A stretch of DNA of 44,777 bases from JAVJPJ01 sp040217295 (lineage in GTDB: Bacteria > Pseudomonadota > Alphaproteobacteria > Rhodobacterales > Rhodobacteraceae): the NCBI GenBank assembly GCA_964460185.1, contig CAYWTM010000014.1:1-44777 (forward strand). Reading direction: 5' to 3'. Shown piece by piece: positions 25,810 through 34,170 of this stretch (position 1 is its first letter; each line of letters begins with the position of its first letter). A program made the translations under genes and the position numbers. The notes under the pieces were generated by a model, which worked only from the letters and a program-made list of their open reading frames with translations, ran no database searches and was not told where the DNA came from.

Positions 25810-26531
25810 GCCTGGCCCCCCTGACTCCGGTGATCGCGGCCACGTGGCCTGCGGTGTCGGAGCAAGTCGTCGGGCCGTTCACGATCCCCGAAGGCGGCGG
25901 GGGTGGCAACCGGGTCAGCGCCGCGCGCCTGACCGACCCCCGAGATCAGGACGCGACCGAGGCCCAGATCGACGCCGCGTTGAGCGCGTTCGATCAGATC
26001 AGCCAGCCGCCGCTTTTCATGGTGATCGACACCCAGGGCGCGCTGGATGACAGGCTGGCGGCGCGTGGGTTCGAGATGCGTGATGCGACGGTCGGGATGA
26101 TGACGCCAACGGCCGATTTGGCGGCGGCCCCGCCCCCCGTGACGTGCTTTGCGACCTGGCCGCCGCTCGCCATTCAGGCCGAGATTTGGGCCGAGGGTGG
26201 CATAGGCCCCGCGCGCCTGGCGATCATGGACCGCGTCACGGGGTCGAAGATGAGCTTTTTCGGCAGGATCAATGACAGGCCCGCCGGCACGGCCTTTGTC
26301 GGCATCCACGACGATGTTGCAATGCTGCACGCACTGGAGATTATGCCGGCTGCCAGGCGCCTTGGCCTGGGGCAGATCATGATGCGGACAGCCGCCGATT
26401 GGGCGCTGGGTGCTGGCGCGTCGCAATTCAGCGTGCTGGTCACGCGCGAAAACCGGCCTGCGCGGGCGCTTTATGCTTCCTTGGGCTTCCAAGCTATGGG
26501 ACACTACCACTACAGATTTCCAGCAACATGA
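25806..26531 (+). CDS. GNAT family N-acetyltransferase
   Basis: A 241-residue acetyltransferase with a poorly conserved N-terminal half and a clear C-terminal GNAT fold: LHALEIMPAARRLGLGQIMM (acetyl-CoA loop, with the Arg-x2-Gly-x-Gly type RRLGLG), then FSVLVTRENRPARALYASLGF. Substrate unknown. It is translationally coupled at both ends: it overlaps the CinA-like gene by four bases and the OmpA gene by four bases. Confidence 0.85.
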   Translation: MSLAPLTPVIAATWPAVSEQVVGPFTIPEGGGGGNRVSAARLTDPRDQDATEAQIDAALSAFDQISQPPLFMVIDTQGALDDRLAARGFEMRDATVGMMTPTADLAAAPPPVTCFATWPPLAIQAEIWAEGGIGPARLAIMDRVTGSKMSFFGRINDRPAGTAFVGIHDDVAMLHALEIMPAARRLGLGQIMMRTAADWALGAGASQFSVLVTRENRPARALYASLGFQAMGHYHYRFPAT

Positions 26532-27496
26532 CCCGGTTCATGACGCATAAAGGCCGTGTTTCCCGCGCCCCCCGCATCTGCCTTCTCGGATCCTTGATGG
26601 CCGCCTGCCTTGCGCTGCCGTCGGTCGCGCTGGACCTGGCGTGGCCGGATGGCGCCGTGCAGGTCGCGTCGGAGTCTCGTGCCGCCAACGGGTTCCAGAT
26701 CGCAACCGGGCCATTTGACGGGGAATTGGTTCCAAGCATCTTTGCCGATGGCGATCTGATCGAAGAAATCTGGCACATCCCCGGCGATATCGGTGCACCC
26801 GCCCGACTGCTGGGCCTTGTCGGCGATCAATTGGCGGCCCAGGATTATCAGGTCTCGTATTCCTGTGTCGCGCGCGCCTGTGGGGGGTTCGATTTCCGCT
26901 ATGGCCTGCCCATCGCCGAAGGCCCCGAGATGTATGTGGATTTGGGCAACTTCCACTACCTCACCGCCGAACGGCAGCTGGATGAGGGGACCGAGTATCT
27001 TGCCCTCACGCTGTCCTACGGCGGAGAGCAGGGATACGCCCATATCGTGCGGCTTGGTCCGCCCGGCGCATTGCCCGCGCCGGTCACGCCATCGACCCGC
27101 ACCGTCGACCCTGCGGCAGGCGACGGGTTGATCGCACAACTGACCGGCCTGGGCCGGGCGGTTCTGGACGATCTGGCTTTCGAGACCGGCGCATCGTCCC
27201 TGTCGGGCACGCGATACGAAAGCCTCGTGACTCTTGCGCAATACCTGTCCGAGGATCCGGCGCGCCGGGTGGTGCTGGTCGGCCATACCGACGCCGAGGG
27301 GTCGTTGTCCGCAAATATCGACCTGAGCGAGGCACGCGCAGGCGCGGTCCGCCGGTTCCTGATCGACGAGTTTGAGACGGCGCCGGCCCAGATAGAGGCA
27401 ACCGGCATCGGCTACCTCGCCCCGCGCGCGTCGAACAGCAGCCCCGAGGGACGCGAAGCCAACCGCCGTGTCGAGGTCGTGTTGATCGCGGATTGA
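26528..27496 (+). CDS. OmpA family peptidoglycan-binding protein
   Basis: A 322-residue exported protein. It has a signal peptide (about 13-36, ICLLGSLMAACLALPSVALD), an N-terminal domain of unknown fold containing a Cys pair (SCVARACGG), and a C-terminal OmpA-like domain with LAFETGASSLSGTRYESL, VVLVGHTDAEGSLSANIDLS and SPEGREANRRVEVVLI. The Asp and Arg residues expected to hold diaminopimelate are present. No beta-barrel is visible, so it is periplasmic and wall-bound. ATG 26528 overlaps the previous stop. A weak AACCCC/GGGGTT hairpin (27557-27581) follows. Confidence 0.86.
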   Translation: MTRFMTHKGRVSRAPRICLLGSLMAACLALPSVALDLAWPDGAVQVASESRAANGFQIATGPFDGELVPSIFADGDLIEEIWHIPGDIGAPARLLGLVGDQLAAQDYQVSYSCVARACGGFDFRYGLPIAEGPEMYVDLGNFHYLTAERQLDEGTEYLALTLSYGGEQGYAHIVRLGPPGALPAPVTPSTRTVDPAAGDGLIAQLTGLGRAVLDDLAFETGASSLSGTRYESLVTLAQYLSEDPARRVVLVGHTDAEGSLSANIDLSEARAGAVRRFLIDEFETAPAQIEATGIGYLAPRASNSSPEGREANRRVEVVLIAD

Positions 27497-27594
27497 AACC
27501 CCGAAGCCAGTTGTCTGCGCGACCCGTGCCAAGCGGTCCGCGATGCAGGGCTGCGTAACCCCATCCAAATGGTACGGGGTTCATCCCGATATCC

Positions 27595-27633
27595 AAAGAA
27601 AAAACCCGGATCAGCCACAAGGCCGACCCGGGT
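27595..27633 (-). terminator. Rho-independent terminator of the LysR gene
   Basis: On the minus strand a 13-pair stem (ACCCGGGTCGGCC against GGCTGATCCGGGT, with two G-T pairs) has a TTGT loop and runs straight into TTTTTTCTTT. It lies 75-113 bases after the LysR stop. Confidence 0.8.
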
Positions 27634-27707
27634 CCAGTTTGCGCTCAATACACACGCGAGCGCCGGCACATCTGAGGCAGGTGAGCTTGGTGGCCCACCG
27701 TCAGGTA

Positions 27708-28613
27708 TCACCAGTCTGTCGGACCCTTCTCTTTGAAGGACTCGACCAGAAAATCTATAAAGGCCCGAACTTTGGGCTGGGTGTAACGCCCCGGCGGGTA
27801 CAGGGCATACACGCCCTGGATATCGACCGGCAGCTCGGGAATGACGTCTTCGACCAATCCGGCACGAAGCGGTTCCGCGTAGAGGTAGCTTGGCAAGAAC
27901 GCGATGCCCAGCCCGCCGATGGCCGCGTTCAGCAGGGACTGACCGTCATTGACCGTCAGACCACCACCAGTGCGAACCTGGCGCTGCTCACCCGAAGGCG
28001 CCGTGATCTTCCACATGTTGCCCTGGGAGCTGTTCGAATAATGCAGGAGCTTGTGTTCGTTCAGGTCGTCGATCTTTTCCGGGCGGCCGTATTTCTCGAA
28101 ATACGACGGTGCTGCGATCATGCGACGCTGTGTTTCGCAGATACGACGGGCGCGCAGGCTTGAATCTTCCAACTCGCCAACCCGGATCGCCATGTCGTAG
28201 CCTTCCGAGATCAGTTCGACATAGCGGTTGTTGAGCTCCATGTTGACGGAGATATCGGGATATTCATTCAGGAACTTGCCCAGGATCGGGGACACGTGAT
28301 TGACGCCGAAATCGGTGGCGATGGACACGCGCAAGGTGCCCGAAGGCGCCGACTGCATGGCGGTGACAAGGGCATCCGCTTCGCCGGCATCGTTCAGGAC
28401 GCGGCGGGCACGATCATAATAGGCAAGACCAATCTCGGTCGGGTTAACCCGCCGCGTTGTCCGGTTCAAAAGCCGGGCCCCAAGGCGCTGTTCAAGGCTG
28501 GATACGTGCTTGGAGACGGCGGATTTCGAGATCCCCATCTTCTTCGCAGCATCCGTAAATCCACCTTGATCTACAACCATGGCAAAAGCTTCCATTTCGG
28601 TCAAACGGTCCAT
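27708..28613 (-). CDS. LysR-family transcriptional regulator
   Basis: A 301-residue regulator with an N-terminal helix-turn-helix (residues 1-60; FTDAAKKMGISKSAVSKHV, then LEQRLGARLLNRTTR) and a substrate-binding effector domain (from about 90, GTLRVSIATDFG). It belongs to the CrgA/DmlR-like branch by the RRVNPTEIGLAYYDRAR motif. ATG 28613 gives the standard MDRLTEMEAF start. It is divergent from the class II aldolase gene with a palindrome between them, so that gene is its most likely target; the effector is unknown. Confidence 0.92.
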   Translation of the reverse strand: MDRLTEMEAFAMVVDQGGFTDAAKKMGISKSAVSKHVSSLEQRLGARLLNRTTRRVNPTEIGLAYYDRARRVLNDAGEADALVTAMQSAPSGTLRVSIATDFGVNHVSPILGKFLNEYPDISVNMELNNRYVELISEGYDMAIRVGELEDSSLRARRICETQRRMIAAPSYFEKYGRPEKIDDLNEHKLLHYSNSSQGNMWKITAPSGEQRQVRTGGGLTVNDGQSLLNAAIGGLGIAFLPSYLYAEPLRAGLVEDVIPELPVDIQGVYALYPPGRYTQPKVRAFIDFLVESFKEKGPTDW

Positions 28614-28730
28614 CACACACACTACCTGATTACTACTTACTACCCGGACTGTTTGCCCGCTAATTGAGGCGCGATTGGGGAACGGTCCGGGCCAAAGGCA
28701 GGTAATTCAGCGGATCGTTCATGACCTGGA

Positions 28731-28750
28731 ACCTATCCTTTTAGATAGGT
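28731..28750. promoter_or_regulatory. Palindrome between LysR and aldolase genes
   Basis: A perfect seven-base inverted repeat, ACCTATC-N6-GATAGGT, lies 84 bases before the aldolase ATG and 118 bases before the LysR ATG. Placement and symmetry fit a regulator-binding site. A hairpin role cannot be excluded. The remainder of the 220-bp spacer shows no gene. Confidence 0.5.
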
Positions 28751-28833
28751 CGACAGACCCGCAAATCACTCAAACCCCATTGCAGCAAGGAGAAAGCGGC
28801 GGTAGCAATTTTGTCATAATTGAGGAGCCGAAA

Positions 28834-29559
28834 ATGGATCATCGCAAGTCCCGCATCGAACTGGCTGCTGCGTTCCGGCTGACCGCACGCGAAGGAATGC
28901 ATGAAGGCGTCGCAAATCACTTCTCTCTCGCCGTCAACGACGATGGAACCCGGTTCCTCATCAATCCCAAGAAACACTTCGGCCTGATGCGCGCATCCGA
29001 CCTTTGGGTGATCGACGCCAACGATCCGGACAGCGCCCAGGGCACGGATGCACCGGATCCAACGGCCTGGGGCCTGCATGCCAGCCTGCACCGTCACGTG
29101 CCGCACGCGCGCTGCGCGATGCACGTGCATTCCACCTACGCGACCGTCCTCGCCAGCCTTGCCGATTCCCGTCTGCCCGCGATCGATCAGAACTCGGCCA
29201 TGTTCTACAATCGCCAGGTCATCGACGAAAATTACGGTGGCCTCGCCCTGGAAGAAGAAGGTGTGCGTTGCGCCCGCCTGTTCCAGGATCCGTCGGTGCG
29301 CACGATGATCATGGGCAACCACGGCGTCCTGTTCATCGGGGAAACCGTCGCCGAAACCTTCATGCGCATGTATTACTTCGAACGCGCCGCGCGGAACTAC
29401 ATCATCGCGCTGAGCACCGGCCGCCCGTTGCGGGAACTGCCCCACGACGTGGCGGAGTTCACCGCCAGACAACTGGAAGGCGACAGCAAGGCCGAACAAG
29501 ACGTGCTGGACGGGATGCGCGCCACGCTGGACGCCGAAGGCCTCGACTACGCGGCCTGA
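28834..29559 (+). CDS. Class II aldolase/adducin family protein
   Basis: A 241-residue member of the zinc-dependent class II aldolase/adducin fold. The metal histidines are visible in MHVHST and GNHGVLF, and the conserved acidic residue near LEEEGVRCA. GAGGAG lies about six bases before ATG 28834. The family contains aldolases, epimerases, decarboxylases and structural relatives, so the substrate cannot be named. The LysR partner next door suggests inducible metabolism. Confidence 0.87.
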   Translation: MDHRKSRIELAAAFRLTAREGMHEGVANHFSLAVNDDGTRFLINPKKHFGLMRASDLWVIDANDPDSAQGTDAPDPTAWGLHASLHRHVPHARCAMHVHSTYATVLASLADSRLPAIDQNSAMFYNRQVIDENYGGLALEEEGVRCARLFQDPSVRTMIMGNHGVLFIGETVAETFMRMYYFERAARNYIIALSTGRPLRELPHDVAEFTARQLEGDSKAEQDVLDGMRATLDAEGLDYAA

Positions 29560-29564
29560 GATCG

Positions 29565-29583
29565 GACCCGTGAAAACCGGGTC
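29565..29583 (+). terminator. Weak hairpin after the aldolase gene
   Basis: GACCCG and CGGGTC pair around a seven-base loop, beginning six bases after the stop. No T-run follows. Confidence 0.35.
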
Positions 29584-29634
29584 GTGATGCACGTCATATA
29601 TGCGCGCCATATATATAGTGCGGCGCAGCGATCC

Positions 29635-30684
29635 TCAGGCCGCGTCGAAATCCAGTTCGACGACATCGCTCAGCGGGCGGGACTGGCAGGCCAGAACGAA
29701 CCCGGCGTCCACCTCCCAGGGTTCCAGCGAATAATTGACCGCCATCTCGACCGCGCCACGCGTCACCCTGCAGCGGCAGGTGCAACACATCCCGCCCCGA
29801 CAGGAATAGGGCAGCTCGATCCCCTGGCGTTCCGCCGCCTCCAGCACCGTGTCGTCCTCTCCCCCCATCGCAAAGCCGCGCCGCGCGCCATCCAGCACGA
29901 CCTCGACGGCCACGCCTTGCACCGCGGCGACCTCGGCCGCATCCGATCGGGCCGGCCGCGGGACATCACCTGCCATATGGAACCGCTCATGGTGAATGCG
30001 TTCGGGCGCCACCCCGAGACCGGCGCAAGCGGTAGCCACGTCGTCGATCATCTCGCCGGGGCCGCACAAGAACACGCCATCGGCGCCGGTCAGATCCAAG
30101 GCACCGGCCGCGCTGAGCTGCGCGAGTTTTTCGCCCGTCACCCGACCATTCAAAAGCGGCACATCCTGCGTTTCGCGGCTTAGCACGTGGATCAGGGTTA
30201 AGCGCCCCATGTAGCGATCCTTCAGCGCCTCCAGCGTCTCGCGGAACATGATCGTATCCATCCGGCGGTTGCCGTAGACCAGCGCAACCTCGGCCCCCCG
30301 CGCAAGCGCCGCACCGGCAAGCGCCACCATCGGGGTGATCCCCGACCCGGCCGCCACCAACACCAGCCGGTCACAGCCCGGATCGACGAACCGACCCTCG
30401 GGCGGCATGACCCGCACCCGGTCACCGGCCCGCAAGCCTTGCGCAAAGCCCGAGAACACACCGCCCGCCACATGCTTGACCCCGACGCACAGACCTTCGC
30501 CCGGAAGGGACGCGATGGAATAGGACCGGCGCAGATCCTCGCCGCCCACATCGGCGCGCAGGGTCAGGTACTGCCCGGGCGCGAATGCAAAGGCATCGGC
30601 AAGGGCGTCGGGCACATCGAATCGAATGGCAACGGCGTCCGCCCCTTCGGCGCGTATCTCGGCCACTTTCAAGTCATGAAACAT
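29635..30684 (-). CDS. paaE: Phenylacetyl-CoA epoxidase reductase subunit
   Basis: Electron-transfer subunit that feeds NADPH electrons to the PaaABCD monooxygenase. Of its 349 residues the N-terminal two thirds are a ferredoxin-NADP reductase module (FAD motif RRSYSIAS, NAD motif AAGSGITPMVAL, and CGPGEMIDDV). The C-terminal 90 residues are a plant-type 2Fe-2S ferredoxin with CRGGMCCTC and a final Cys in LACQS. ATG 30684 has GAGGGG seven bases upstream; the long in-frame upstream extension lies inside paaD and is spurious. Last gene of the paaABCDE run. Confidence 0.95.
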   Translation of the reverse strand: MFHDLKVAEIRAEGADAVAIRFDVPDALADAFAFAPGQYLTLRADVGGEDLRRSYSIASLPGEGLCVGVKHVAGGVFSGFAQGLRAGDRVRVMPPEGRFVDPGCDRLVLVAAGSGITPMVALAGAALARGAEVALVYGNRRMDTIMFRETLEALKDRYMGRLTLIHVLSRETQDVPLLNGRVTGEKLAQLSAAGALDLTGADGVFLCGPGEMIDDVATACAGLGVAPERIHHERFHMAGDVPRPARSDAAEVAAVQGVAVEVVLDGARRGFAMGGEDDTVLEAAERQGIELPYSCRGGMCCTCRCRVTRGAVEMAVNYSLEPWEVDAGFVLACQSRPLSDVVELDFDAA

Positions 30685-30694
30685 AGTGGCCCCC

Positions 30695-31180
30695 TCAGAT
30701 GCATTTGAAATAGTCGAACGGCTCGGCACAGGCCATGCAGCGATACTGCGCCTTGCAGGCTGTCGATCCGAACTCGCTGATCTTTTCGGTCTGGCCCGAT
30801 CCGCATCGCGGACATCTGACCGAGACGTCCGCGAACAAGGCGCGTTTGCCCGCGCCCTGAACCGGCGGGGCAATTCCATAGGCGCGCAATTTCTCGCGGC
30901 CCTCCGCCGTGATCCAGTCGGTGGTCCAGGGCGGCGACAAGACCCTCTCGATCCGCGGATCGAAACCTGCATCGCGCAAGGCCACCTCGATCGCCAACTC
31001 GATGGCCAACACGGCCGGGCACCCCGAATAGGTCGGCGACACACGCGCCAGCGCCAGGTCGCCATCGACCACGACCTCGCGCAGGATGCCCAGATCGGCC
31101 ACCGTGACACAGGGAACCTCCGGGTCGGGTACCGCCGCCGCCGCCGCCCAGGCGCGGCCCTGATCCGGAACCGCTACCAT
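30695..31180 (-). CDS. paaD: Phenylacetyl-CoA epoxidase subunit PaaD
   Basis: A 161-residue protein needed for epoxidase maturation, probably in iron or iron-sulfur delivery. The N-terminal MIP18/DUF59 domain shows DPEVPCVTVADLGILREV and SPTYSGCPAVLAIE. The C-terminal zinc ribbon has CPRCG, a Cys in STACKA, and CMAC. ATG 31180 overlaps the paaC 3' end by seven bases; earlier in-frame codons lie inside paaC and are not credible. Confidence 0.94.
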   Translation of the reverse strand: MVAVPDQGRAWAAAAAVPDPEVPCVTVADLGILREVVVDGDLALARVSPTYSGCPAVLAIELAIEVALRDAGFDPRIERVLSPPWTTDWITAEGREKLRAYGIAPPVQGAGKRALFADVSVRCPRCGSGQTEKISEFGSTACKAQYRCMACAEPFDYFKCI

Positions 31181-31914
31181 TCCGCCCCCGGATAGGCGCG
31201 CTGCAGATATTGCATCTGGGCCAACAGATGACCCAGGTCTTCGCCATGCAGGCCCGCGCGCCCACCGGTCTGGGGAAAAGGCACCTCGGGCACCTCCAGC
31301 AGCGCCTCGGCAAAAACCATACCGATGACGCGGTCCCAATCGGCGCGCATCCCGCGCCGCGCGGGCAGGACGCCGCAATCCGCGGCCGCTGCGCTGTCCT
31401 CGAACAACTCATCGGTGAACCGGTGCAACTCAGCCACCGCCGCCTGCATCCGCGCGGCGCTTTCCCCGGTCCCGTCGCCCAACCGGATCACCCACTCGCC
31501 CGCGTGACGAACGTGATAGGCCATTTCCTTGACCGCCTTGCCGGCCACCCCCCGGATCACCTCATCAGGACTATCCAGCGCGGCCTTCCAGAACGGCTCC
31601 ATCACCGCCGCGAAATACAGTTGCCGCAGCATTGTCTGCGCAAAATCGCCATTGGGCCGTTCGCACAGCAACAGGTTGCGATACTCGCGCTCCACCCTCA
31701 GGAACGCCAGATCATCCTCGGACCGGCCCCTGCCTTCAAGTCGCGCGGCATACTCATACAGCGTGCGCGCCGTGCCGATCAGGTCCAGCGCCATGTTGGG
31801 CAGCGCCAGGTCTTCCTCGAGCATCGGCGCATGTCCGCACCATTCGGATATCCGATGGCCCAGGATCAGATGGTCATCGGCCAGTTCCAGCACCGCGTCG
31901 AACAGGGCAGCCAT
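31174..31914 (-). CDS. paaC: Phenylacetyl-CoA epoxidase structural subunit PaaC
   Basis: Non-catalytic partner of PaaA in the epoxidase core. The 246-residue helical, ferritin-like protein shows family stretches LADDHLILGHRISEWCGHAP, EDLALPNMALDLIGTAR and KEMAYHVRHAGEWVIRLGDG. ATG 31914 overlaps the paaB stop (TGATG), showing translational coupling; a GTG one codon earlier is the only alternative. Confidence 0.95.
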   Translation of the reverse strand: MAALFDAVLELADDHLILGHRISEWCGHAPMLEEDLALPNMALDLIGTARTLYEYAARLEGRGRSEDDLAFLRVEREYRNLLLCERPNGDFAQTMLRQLYFAAVMEPFWKAALDSPDEVIRGVAGKAVKEMAYHVRHAGEWVIRLGDGTGESAARMQAAVAELHRFTDELFEDSAAAADCGVLPARRGMRADWDRVIGMVFAEALLEVPEVPFPQTGGRAGLHGEDLGHLLAQMQYLQRAYPGAEW

Positions 31915-32198
31915 CACATGTGCCCAACGTCATCGGGAATGTCGTAAAAGGTCGGGTGGCGATAAATCTTGTCGCCAGCCGGATCGAAATTCTGGGCCGC
32001 TTCGCCCGGATCGCTGGCCGTGATGGCGGCCGAGGGCACCACCCAGATGCTGACCCCCTCGCCACGCCGTGTATAGACGTCGCGCGCGGCCTGTAGCGCC
32101 AGGACCTCGTCGGCTGCGTGCAAAGATCCCACATGTTTGTGGCTCAACCCGTTGCGGGGCCGGATGAACACTTCCCAAAGTGGCGTTTCGTTACCCAA
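31914..32198 (-). CDS. paaB: Phenylacetyl-CoA epoxidase subunit PaaB
   Basis: Small 94-residue subunit that bridges the PaaAC complex. Diagnostic sequence: PLWEVFIRPRNGLSHKHVGS, then ARDVYTRRGEGVSIWVVPS. The start is TTG at 32198, supported by AAAGGGG seven bases upstream and by agreement with the family N-terminus; no ATG is available. It is separated from paaA by 62 bases filled with a GC-rich palindromic element, unlike the overlapping junctions of the rest of the operon. Confidence 0.93.
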   Translation of the reverse strand: MGNETPLWEVFIRPRNGLSHKHVGSLHAADEVLALQAARDVYTRRGEGVSIWVVPSAAITASDPGEAAQNFDPAGDKIYRHPTFYDIPDDVGHM

Positions 32199-32220
32199 AA
32201 CGGGGCCCCTTTCTCTGTTT

Positions 32221-32260
32221 CCAAAATATCCCGGGGGTCCGGGGGCTGGCCCCCGGTCCC
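32221..32260 (-). repeat. GC-rich palindromic repeat, copy 2, inside the paa operon
   Basis: Stem CCGGGGGC and GCCCCCGG around TG, flanked by a CCGGGGGTCC arm and an AT-rich AAAATAT. Read on the minus strand it follows the paaA stop and has the same order as the copy at 22498: GGGGGCCAGCCCCC, ACCCCCG, ATTTT. It could stop or slow transcription or protect the upstream paaA message, lowering paaBCDE relative to paaA. Confidence 0.6.
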
Positions 32261-33250
32261 TTACTCTGCGGCCAGTGCCGCCTTGCGGGCCTTGCGCTTT
32301 TCGGCATGGGCCAACGCAGCCTCGCGCACCCAGGCGCCGTCGTCCCAGGCTGCCTTGCGGTCGCGCACGCGGTCGATATTCATCCGTCCGCCCCCTTTGA
32401 CCACGCGCCAGAATTCATCCCAATCGATGGGGCCGTGATCATAACCGGCCTTGTCGGCGTTCCACGCCAGATCCGGATCCGGCACGCGCAGCCCCAGGAA
32501 TTCGGCCTGCGGCACGGTGGCGTCGATGAATTTCTGCCGCAACTCGTCATTGGTGAAGCGCTTGATCTTCCACGCCATCGACTGATCGGAATGCTGGCTG
32601 TCACTGTCGGGCGGGCCGAACATCATCAGGCTTGGCCACCACCACCGGTTCAGCGCGTCTTGCACCATCTCCCTTTGCGCATCCGTTCCCTGGGCCAGGC
32701 GCATCACGATCTCGTAGCCCTGCCGCTGGTGAAAGCTCTCTTCCTTGCACACGCGGATCATGGCGCGCGCATAGGGCCCGTAGGAACAACGGCACAGAGG
32801 GATCTGGTTCATGATCGCCGCGCCATCCACCAGCCAGCCTATGGTGCCGATATCGGCCCAACTGAGCGTCGGATAATTGAAGATCGAGGAATACTTGGCT
32901 TTGCCCGACAGCAATTCCTCGGTCATCTGCTCGCGGCTGACCCCAAGGGTTTCAGCGGCGGCATACAGATACAGACCGTGCCCACCCTCGTCCTGCACCT
33001 TTGCCAGAAGCGCCGCCTTGCGCTTGAGCGACGGGGCGCGGGTGATCCAGTTGCCTTCGGGCAGCATGCCGACGATCTCGGAATGGGCGTGCTGACCGAT
33101 CTGACGGATCAGCGTGCGGCGATAGCCCTCGGGCATCGCATCATTGGGTTCGATCTTTTCCTCGGCATCTATCCGGGCCTGAAACCGGGCAAGGAATTCA
33201 GGCGTCTCGTCCGTGCGCCCGTCAGCGCCGATCAGGCCTTGGGAATACAT
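32261..33250 (-). CDS. paaA: Phenylacetyl-CoA epoxidase catalytic subunit
   Basis: Di-iron monooxygenase subunit that epoxidises the aromatic ring of phenylacetyl-CoA. Of 329 residues, the carboxylate-bridged iron ligands are visible in HAHSEIVGMLPEGNW, KVQDEGGHGLYLY (E-x2-H) and KEESFHQRQGYE (E-x2-H). GGAG lies seven bases before ATG 33250. The upstream spacer to paaX holds a long AT-rich palindrome, so this gene probably has its own regulated promoter. Confidence 0.97.
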   Translation of the reverse strand: MYSQGLIGADGRTDETPEFLARFQARIDAEEKIEPNDAMPEGYRRTLIRQIGQHAHSEIVGMLPEGNWITRAPSLKRKAALLAKVQDEGGHGLYLYAAAETLGVSREQMTEELLSGKAKYSSIFNYPTLSWADIGTIGWLVDGAAIMNQIPLCRCSYGPYARAMIRVCKEESFHQRQGYEIVMRLAQGTDAQREMVQDALNRWWWPSLMMFGPPDSDSQHSDQSMAWKIKRFTNDELRQKFIDATVPQAEFLGLRVPDPDLAWNADKAGYDHGPIDWDEFWRVVKGGGRMNIDRVRDRKAAWDDGAWVREAALAHAEKRKARKAALAAE

Positions 33251-33286
33251 TGCGGATCTCCGGATACTGGCAGGTTGGCGGGAAGG

Positions 33287-33328
33287 TATGTTACGAAAAA
33301 AATGATATCAACGATTTTTTGTAACATA
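33287..33328. promoter_or_regulatory. Candidate PaaX operator upstream of paaA
   Basis: Outer arms TATGTTAC (33287-33294) and GTAACATA (33321-33328) are a perfect eight-base inverted repeat separated by 26 bases. The interior adds a nearly symmetrical A-run and T-run. It begins 37 bases before the paaA start. PaaX sites in E. coli are also short inverted repeats with a spacer of about 26-28 bases, so the geometry matches although the half-site sequence differs. Confidence 0.6.
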
Positions 33329-33348
33329 AATTTCGCATGCCCGCAGCT

Positions 33349-34161
33349 TTATTCTTTCCGCCCAAAACGTGACCCGGCATCGCCCGGCGGCAAACCGGCA
33401 AATCCCGCGCCCGCACTGGACAACCAGGTCTCGGACGGCGCCTGAACATCCAGATAGGCTTGCGCCACATGCGCCCGCAGGGTCAGCCCCTCCCACTCCA
33501 ATGGCGCGATCGCGGGCGGCAGTTCGGGAAAACGCAGCACATAGCGCCGCCACCGATGGATCAGCACGGTCCGCGCGGCCATGGCATCCAGCGGTTCGGA
33601 CGGCGGATGGTGCTGAATGTAGCGGGCGAGGTGCAGCAGCGCGGCGGTTTCCGCGTCGTGATCCGCGCCAACGACGCGCGCGTTGTCGGGCACTTCTTCG
33701 ATGCGTCCGATCAGGGTCAAGCCCCGGTAGCGCGGCGCGAAACCCGCCGGCCAAAGACCGACACCGGGGGCGATCATGATCCCGCGCGGGTCGGTGGATT
33801 GGGTGACGACCCAATCGCCGGACGTCACCGCTCCGGGCGCGGCATAAACCAGACGCGCGGCTGGAATGAATTCCTGCCGGCCAATGGCCGAAAACCGGAA
33901 GATGGCGGCGCGCCCGTCCGCCGGGTCGCGGTCACGTTCGATCCAGCCATCCGCCACGAGCCGTGACAGCGCGGTGCGCTGCGCCGCACGCGATACACCC
34001 AGCCGGTCCATGATCGACGTGATTCGCGCAGACTGCACCGCCCCCCCTCCGCGAGGTTCGATCGCATCGCCCAGGAACGTCACGATCAACGACCAAACTC
34101 GCAGGCGTCCCTGCCCGTGCAGATGATCGTTCAGAATAGGGGCAAGCGCGTCGAGGGGCAT
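33349..34161 (-). CDS. paaX: PaaX family transcriptional repressor
   Basis: A 270-residue winged-helix regulator. The N-terminal domain (about 20-90) shows VWSLIVTFLGDAIEPRGGGA and LGVSRAAQRTALSRLVADGW; the PaaX core and C-terminal domain follow (FRFSAIGRQEFIPAA, YRGLTLIG). Family knowledge: PaaX represses phenylacetate genes and is released by phenylacetyl-CoA. It sits nine bases after paaZ and before paaA on the same strand, so it can be made by readthrough from paaZ. A second regulator of another family lies at the far end of the island. Confidence 0.92.
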   Translation of the reverse strand: MPLDALAPILNDHLHGQGRLRVWSLIVTFLGDAIEPRGGGAVQSARITSIMDRLGVSRAAQRTALSRLVADGWIERDRDPADGRAAIFRFSAIGRQEFIPAARLVYAAPGAVTSGDWVVTQSTDPRGIMIAPGVGLWPAGFAPRYRGLTLIGRIEEVPDNARVVGADHDAETAALLHLARYIQHHPPSEPLDAMAARTVLIHRWRRYVLRFPELPPAIAPLEWEGLTLRAHVAQAYLDVQAPSETWLSSAGAGFAGLPPGDAGSRFGRKE

Positions 34162-34170
34162 GGCCGCGAT

